Below are positions 58,406-64,000 of a stretch of DNA of 64,000 nucleotides, piece by piece; the first letter of the stretch is position 1; each line of letters begins with the position of its first letter. The notes under the pieces are model-generated. The model had not been told where the DNA came from, did no database searches, and worked only from the letters and a program-made list of their open reading frames with translations. The stretch comes from Artocarpus heterophyllus (taxonomy: Eukaryota; Streptophyta; Magnoliopsida; Rosales; Moraceae): the NCBI GenBank assembly GCA_025403435.1, contig CM046350.1, positions 3,130,070 through 3,194,069 of the forward strand, given 5' to 3'. The position numbers and the translations under genes were made by a program.

Positions 58406-59892
58406 TCAAGCCATTCCCCCGCTTGTGGCTGTTCTAATTATCTGGAACAAGGCTGCAAAACAAAAGGAGAGAAACTTAGCAATTTATCATTACAAAATAA
58501 GCTGAAGAAGCAAACCAAAAGCCTTTTCTATAACCCATATATGAGTTCTATTTTAACACATTATCAGAATGAAAAGAGCAATACACAAACGAGTTATATG
58601 TCTAAAACATGATCAGAACGAAAAGGGGTGAACACAATGCTTTGTGACGATAAGATTCAATCTATACCCCATCATATCATGTTACATCAATTAAAATATC
58701 ATATTATAATACTAGCTCGGTTAAAGTATAAAAATTTCATGTCCCCTTATGCATCCTATTATTCTATCATGTTCTTTGCTGACATCAGATCACACATCAA
58801 TTAAAATACATTTTGATTAAATATCCTGTCATAATGCTAGCTCAGTTAAAGTATAAAGTTTCATGTCCCCTTCTTCTATAACGTCAATTAAAATGCATAT
58901 CAATTAAAATATCATGTGATAATGCTAGCACGGTTAAAATGCTTTTATTGCTGGCATTGGATGACATGAAACAGTGAAATATTACAGATTCGGTGGAAGA
59001 ACGAGGAAATTGTATGGTGAAGATGAGAAAGAATATGAAGAGAGTGCACACATGATCCGATGACGACAAAAATGAAAAAGCCAAGGAGAATTCGGCCAAC
59101 TGGGTAGTCATATCCTTTCTTTGATGAGCTTTCTGGGACAGATCCCCTCTTTGTGATGTTCCTCTGAAACCTCGCAACTTTCTTCTCGGCAACTCGCTTT
59201 GAAGTTGTCTGTCAAAATTCAAACGACATAGCATTTTCTAAAAAACATTAAAAAAAGAACCTTTTTTTCCAGGAGAATTATCAATTTAAATCCCCAAATA
59301 GATAAGAATAAGAAGAAAACAGCAAATATTTTATACCCATGAAAAAAAAATTGCGATATTCTTCCATTTTATTATTACAAATTTTCACGAAGATAACTCC
59401 TTTAGTTTTAGGGCAAATTTTTATGCGAATATCTTTTTTCCACAATTCAGCCTTACACATGCAAACCAGAAAAGAAACTATCGATCAAAAAAATTTGAGA
59501 AGTGAAGCTTTAAAATTGATTTGTCCAAAATCATAACGTAAATTAATGCGCTTTAATTAAAAGATATTCGGAAACGCACATCTATAGCTCATGCATGCAG
59601 CCAAAAAAAAAAAAAAAGAGAAAGAAGAATAATAAGGTTAATAAACATGAGAAAAGGGATGAAAAGAAAAGAAAAGGAAGATTTTGGAGGCCAGGAAGAC
59701 GAAACCCAAATGTAATTTCATCACGAATTGCAGCACAATCAAGAACAAGGTCGATATTATTTAGCAAAAAAAAATCTATAAAGCGTGTGATTATGACGCA
59801 AAACGACATGGGTAAAAGAATTGAGAGATGAATATTTGTAATAACAAAGAGAATTAATGCGAAAATTGAACAAAGAAGGAGGTCGTTACCAT
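58406..59892 (-). CDS. Stress-associated ER protein, SERP1/RAMP4-like (68 aa)
   Basis: Three coding exons were reconstructed on the minus strand: 59892-59890 (the ATG alone, ATG|GTAACG), 59208-59052 (acceptor TTGACAG|ACAAC, donor TCAT|GTGTGC) and 58452-58406 (acceptor TTTTGCAG|CCTTG). This gives 207 nt and 68 aa, the usual family length. The protein starts MTTSKRVAEKKVARFQRNIT, continues KRGSVPESSSKKGYDYPVG and has one membrane helix at about 40-59 (RILLGFFIFVVIGSSLFQII). It ends RTATSGGMA. RAMP4/SERP1 is a tail-anchored ER protein associated with the Sec61 translocon that stabilises nascent membrane proteins under stress. The third exon (47 nt) and the ATG-only exon are too short for ORF scanning; they were found by matching the family ending and splice phase. 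Confidence 0.9.
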
Positions 59893-61579
59893 TTTAGCGT
59901 CTTTTTTGTTAAAACAGAAAAAACAGAGACCCCTTTGAATTAGTTCTGAAGAGAAAGCCTCAACCTTTCTTTTGGCCTTAAAAAGGAAAAGGCGAAGCGC
60001 TGACCAGACCTAACAACGGACTCTCTCTCTTCCTCTTTTTCCCTCTCTCTTTCTCTCCCCCTTTTTTTTTTCTCCCCTTTTAAAGGAGGGCCACATAGTA
60101 CCTTTTGTACTCCCAAAAGCCAAATAAAATTTGAAAATATATTTCCTTCAAAAAGAATTAAACATATATTAATTATCCTTTTTCTGCTTCCTTTAAAATT
60201 ACACAATACGATGTTTTTTCAAGAAGTAAATTAAGCTTTATATTTATTTTATAAATATTACTTATATATCTTTTTTTAAAAATTATATATATTAAGAATC
60301 TAAAAATACCATTTAAGCATGTATTTATTTTTATTTTTTTAACAAATCTTCTTATGTTTTTCATAGTTGAGTTGTTAAAAAAATGATATTAGAAAAATAC
60401 AGATATACTTAATTAATTACAATGTAACTTCAACAACAAAAAAAATTATCCATGTCATTAAATTACTCACAATAGAATTTCAAAAAAAAAAATAAGAAAC
60501 AATAAAAAATAAATATCATTAACTTAATGTAATAAATATTGTTTGTATTACTAATCTATAACATTAGCACATCTTAAATAGAAAGTATCATTATCACTTG
60601 AAGTCTTAAAAAAATGAATATCATTATTATTATGTATCATTAACTTAATAATATATCAGTTATATAACGTAAAAGATACATAAAAAAACTTAATAAATAC
60701 TATTTCATTAATTTTTTTTACCTATCGCCAAAAAAAAGGAAATTTCATTACCACTTGAAGTCTAAAAAAATGAATGTCATTACGTATAGTGATATATTAA
60801 TTATATAATCTGTAAGGCATGAAAAAATACTTAATAAATATTATATCATTAATTTAATTATAACATCCTAATTTTAAATTATCAGTAAAATCGTGATTCT
60901 ATGAAAAAAATTCTATCTTTTAGCTGAGAGAATTTTAAAATCGTTATTTTAGATCTAATTTAAATTTAAACAACAAACAGCTTAACTTCAAGGATTTTTT
61001 TGAATATAATGATATCATAATCCGTTTAAAATCTTAGATACGTATATTCTAATTATTTTAAAAATTAAATTAAAACTAATAATATCATTATTTAGGTTAT
61101 TAATGTCTTTATACATATACATAGAGATATATAAAGAATATTCAAAGACTGAAAACATATTTTAACTCTACAAATAAAAAAGAATCACATATCTTATTAA
61201 CTCATTTTTTGGGAAGGCCAAATAGTTTGTATTGGAAAAAAGAAGCCCAAATAAATTTTAAGGGATCCTTTAAAAAACATATATTCTACATATTTTGCTT
61301 TAGAAAAACATATCTTAATTTTTTAAAAGGGATATATTAATATTTTCTTGAAGCAAGGGATATATTCTGCATATATTTCCTTACTTCATTATTATTATTA
61401 TTATTATTATTATTCTTTAAAAAACGCCATTATATGCCCTATGCGATGGTTTACATGAAAAACTTTAAGAAACCCCCTTAAAAAAAAAGAAAAAAGAAAA
61501 AAAAAACACTTCAAATAAATGAATGAATGAATAAAAGCTATTCTCGTAATCCAAACCAAAAAAAGACTCGTATTGCTCT
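59893..61579. other. SERP1 promoter and AT-rich intergenic DNA
   Basis: The SERP1 leader and promoter lie at the left, with CT-rich tracts (CTCTCTCTCTTCCTC near 60022). Positions 60120-61550 are extremely AT-rich with many TATTAAT/ATCATTAA repeats, an (ATT)n tract at about 61387-61415 and A-runs near 61490. No gene was seen. Confidence 0.5.
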
Positions 61580-62075
61580 TCACTTCTTAATTAGGAGCGG
61601 TTTGGATGACAATAAGACTCTGACATAGTGCTTGCCATCATTCCAAACAAATCTTCCAACCTGGTATCCTTCCAAACCACATCCCTTATCCTTTAGAGTA
61701 CTTTTGAAGCTTTTCTCTTCACCAATGCGCTCAAACTTCAATATCTTGGGCTCAACAGACATCGAAACTCCAATCGGTTTATGACCCACTTCGACAATGT
61801 AGGTTCCTAGGGTTCTGACGTTTTTCAATGTTCAAGTCACTGCAACGAAGCCCAAGAGATTAGGAACCATCATGGAAGGATAATTGAAGTCCAAGACTGA
61901 GAAGTTCTTAGAAGGACAGTATTAGAGTATGGTAACTCGAATTTGGTTTAGCTCGACCTGAAAAGCTCACGGTATGACAATTGTAGTGAAAGAACAAATA
62001 TAGAATTTTTCATAAGATCTATAGTTATAGCAGAAAAATTGGGGTAACAGACCTAATCCTATAGTTTCAGGTAAG

Positions 62076-63369
62076 GAGGACCATGTGTGCTTGTTGAAAA
62101 AGTCTCTATGGCCTAAAACAGTCTCCTAGGCAATGGTATAAAAGGTTTGACTCATTTATGACCTTTAATGAGTTTAAAAAGAGTAACTATGATAGTTGTG
62201 TCTACATTAAGTAGAACCATGATGGGTCTTATGTCTATTTGCTCTTATATGTTGATGATATATTGATAGCTACCAAGGATAAAGAAGAAATTAGAAAGGT
62301 GAAGGCTCAACTCAGTAGGAAGTTTGAGATGAAAGGTTTGGGGCTACAAAGAAGATTCTTGGTATGGAAATTCTAAGAGATAGGAAGGCAAACAAATTGT
62401 ATTTGAGTTAGAAAGGGTACATTGAGAAAGTTTTGCATAGATTCAATGTGCATAATGCCAAACCGATGAGTACACTATTAGTTGTATATTTCAAACTTTC
62501 TTCTGCTTTGTCTCCATAATCAGATAATGAGATTGAGTATATGTCTAGAGTTCCATATTCTAGTGCATTGGGATCCCTCATGTATGCTATGGTATGTTCT
62601 CGTCTAGATTATCATATGCAGTCAGTGTAGCTGGTAGATCTTTGACTAATCCTAGTAAGTAACATTGGAAAGTAATTCAGTGGATATTCATATACTTGTG
62701 TAGTACTACTGATGTTTATTTGCAGTTTGGGAAGACTAGAGATTGAGTTATTAGATATATTGGTGCCGTTTGGTATTGTTTTTAAAATAAGTGAAAATAT
62801 TTTTATTTTGAAAAATGAGATTTTTTTAAAAATTGTGCTAAAAGTGTTTTTAAAAATTTTGCCTTAAAAAGCACGTGAAAACATTTCTAAAAATTTTGAG
62901 AACAAAAACAAACAGGGCCATTGATTCTGATTTTGCTAGAGATCTTGATAAGAGGAGATCACTTATAGGGTATGTTTTTACCATTGATGGCTATGCTATT
63001 AGCTGGAAGGCTACTTTATAGGTGACGGTGGCTTTGTCTACTACTGAAGCAGAATATATGACAATCATTGAAGCATGTAAAGAAGCTATTTGGTTGAAAG
63101 GGCTATTTGGTGAGCTCAGTGAAGATTTGCATATTACCACAGTGTTTTGTGAAAGTCAAAGTGTTATTTTTCTCACTATAGATCAGATGTTTCATGAGAG
63201 GACTACGCACATTGATGTTCATTATTACTTTGTTCCTGAGGTTATTGCTCGTGATGATATTGTTGTGAGTAAGAATAGTATCTATGATAATCTTATCGAT
63301 ATGATGACTAAGTCATTACCTACATCCAAGTTTGAACATTGCTTGGACTTGGTTGGTGTTCGTTATTGA
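62076..63369 (+). pseudogene. Copia RT and RNase H remnants
   Basis: Reverse transcriptase sense is visible from about 62076 to 62500, including a KKSLYG-type region with a 2-base loss, a YVDD box (LLLYVDDILIATKDKEE near 62240) and several stops. RNase H sense covers 62930-63369 ([32 protein letters not shown]). A MITE at 62763-62919 interrupts the start of the RNase H region. No functional product is possible. Confidence 0.88.
62763..62919. mobile_element. MITE nested in the copia remnant
   Basis: The element runs from GTGCCGTTTGGTATTG to ACAAACAGGGCC and is flanked by ATTG on both sides (62759-62762 and 62920-62923). Removing it rejoins GATAT-ATTG-ATTCTGATTTT, the expected RNase H coding sequence. 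Ends and AT-rich near-palindromic interior resemble the MITE at 25085-25240. Confidence 0.8.
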
Positions 63370-63459
63370 AGTTTGCCCTTAGGAGCATTTTTGTGGAAGA
63401 AGTGGAGATAGCTCGTTGAAGATTTGTTCCTTGGAGTAAAATTGTGTCAAAGTAGAGAT

Positions 63460-63624
63460 TGTTAAAATATGCTGACTCGAATTCAATTTGGCCCGATTTA
63501 AAAATTTATGTATTTTTTTAGTTATTTTTGCTCCTATGTCAGTAGTTTTTCCCCATCTTAGGTTTTTACGTAAATCTATATAAGTGTCATTGTTTTTTGT
63601 TTTTATCGTATTATTTTCGTAACA
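63460..63624 (+). repeat. 3' LTR of the copia remnant
   Basis: It starts TGTTAAAATATGCTGACTCG and ends CGTAACA. At 165 bp it is about half the length of the related solo LTR at 16765-17100, so an internal deletion is likely. Confidence 0.75.
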
Positions 63625-64000
63625 GACGGTCATAAGACTCCTCGTTCAAGGCTTGGATCAGGGTCTCGTTGTATCCGATGGAGATGTAGCAGTCGAGCAG
63701 AGGCAGTTGAGGTAGTCGTTGGTGGTCAAGTCGTAGACCAGACCAGGGTCCATGGCTCTGTTCAGTCGGATATGGCCATGGCCGTAGTTAAACAGCGTTG
63801 CTTTTTCCTTGAAGGCGTCCTTCACTGGATAGCCTGTGCTATCTCTCGATCTCACTGTGCCCAAAAAAAAAAAAAGCTGGTTTATGGCGTGATTTGATTT
63901 TCTCCATCATAGATTGTATCTGTTTTGATAATAGATACTCTCATTTATCTCAAAAAAATGAAGTCTTGAGAAGAAATTGACACCTGTGGTGACGATGGCA

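Larger units (their letters stand above)
61920..63624 (+). mobile_element. Ty1/copia retrotransposon remnant inserted in the subtilase
   Basis: The element begins TATTAGAGTATGGTAACTCG and ends TTTTCGTAACA, flanked by GACAG (61915-61919) and GACGG (63625-63629), a 5-bp target duplication with one change. Removing it restores the subtilase reading across the junction. It carries a partial 5' LTR (61920-62068), reverse-transcriptase and RNase H remnants, and a 3' LTR (63460-63624) preceded by AAGTAGAGAT as polypurine tract. gag, protease, integrase and the first part of reverse transcriptase are absent. It is the same family as the solo LTR at 16765. Confidence 0.88.
61580..64000 (-). pseudogene. 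Subtilisin-like protease C-terminal region, broken by a copia insertion
   Basis: Reading right to left on the minus strand, a partial exon enters at 64000 and ends at 63984 (AIVTT, donor ACAG|GTGTCA). An exon then runs from about 63857 (acceptor GGGCACAG|TGAGATC) through RDSTGYPVKDAF, YGHGHIRLNRAMDPGLVYDL and NDYLN, then frameshifts near 63690; IGYNETLIQ-type sequence continues in another frame to 63630. After the insertion the coding sense resumes at 61914 with PSKNFSVLDFNYPS, passes an in-frame TGA at about 61834, and continues TLKNVRTLGTYIVEVGHKPI to a stop at 61580. These are the end of the S8 catalytic region and the fibronectin-III-like domain of plant subtilases. Insertion, frameshift and nonsense codon together show this copy is dead. 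The upstream part lies outside the window. Confidence 0.85.

Noticed and set aside
59595..59831. Lys-rich frame in the first SERP1 intron
   Set aside because: It translates a purine-rich A/G tract and lies entirely within the intron defined by the SERP1 splice sites.
1..64000. Search for tRNA, rRNA, known miRNA stems, CRISPR-like arrays, organellar DNA insertions
   Set aside because: Nothing convincing was seen by reading. Only the degenerate tRNA-like segment at 36842 came close.

Overview
This is a window of plant nuclear DNA, almost certainly from a eudicot. The evidence is GT-AG introns splitting conserved plant proteins, very AT-rich intergenic DNA with homopolymer and dinucleotide tracts, Ty1/copia retrotransposons, solo LTRs and many small MITE-like elements, and plant-specific families (TPK channel, FAR1-related factor, TPD1-like peptide, plant SERAT, Agenet/BAH protein). 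The species cannot be named from the sequence. No bacterial-type operons, CRISPR arrays, rRNA genes or intact tRNA genes were seen.

Layout, left to right: 1-5.5 kb is repeat-rich and gene-poor. A 101-aa membrane protein lies at 5.6 kb (+). A cluster of AAACGACA/TGTCGTTT motifs fills 6.2-7.4 kb. A vacuolar two-pore K+ channel (TPK1 type, 2 coding exons, -) is at 7.8-9.1 kb and a FAR1-RELATED SEQUENCE 10-like gene (3 coding exons, +) at 12.3-14.5 kb. A solo LTR is at 16.8-17.1 kb. A copia deletion derivative with paired LTRs and a perfect 5-bp target duplication is at 18.3-21.3 kb (-). A DUF4408/DUF761-type membrane protein is at 22.4-23.1 kb (-). A second GTCGTTT-motif field fills 24-25 kb. 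A 107-aa plant-specific protein is at 26.6 kb (-). A MITE-dense desert runs from 27 to 32 kb. A TPD1-like secreted cysteine-rich protein (3 exons, +) is at 32.5-34.0 kb and a plastid Ycf33/DUF751-like membrane protein at 35.0-35.6 kb (-). A BAH + Agenet chromatin-reader gene (6 coding exons, +) spans 38.4-44.5 kb. An alternating minisatellite separates it from ADA2b (13 coding exons, -, 46.5-50.7 kb). A single-exon serine acetyltransferase is at 53.1-54.0 kb (+), a coiled-coil protein (5 exons, +) at 55.7-57.9 kb and SERP1/RAMP4 (3 exons, -) at 58.4-59.9 kb. From 61.6 kb to the right edge there is a subtilase pseudogene (-) split by a copia insertion, which itself carries a MITE.

The genes do not form one pathway. 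The closest functional link is chromatin/transcription: a SAGA-type adaptor (ADA2b) is convergent with a BAH/Agenet reader, and an FRS factor (a domesticated MULE transposase) lies further left. Exon coordinates come from reading splice sites and checking reading-frame phase at every junction. They are predictions without transcript data. The most unusual coding observation is the serine acetyltransferase, which stops right after the beta-helix and lacks the C-terminal tail that normally docks into O-acetylserine(thiol)lyase. The most striking non-coding observations are the nested insertions in the subtilase, a shared internal module in many MITE-like elements, and the two ACGAC-motif fields.
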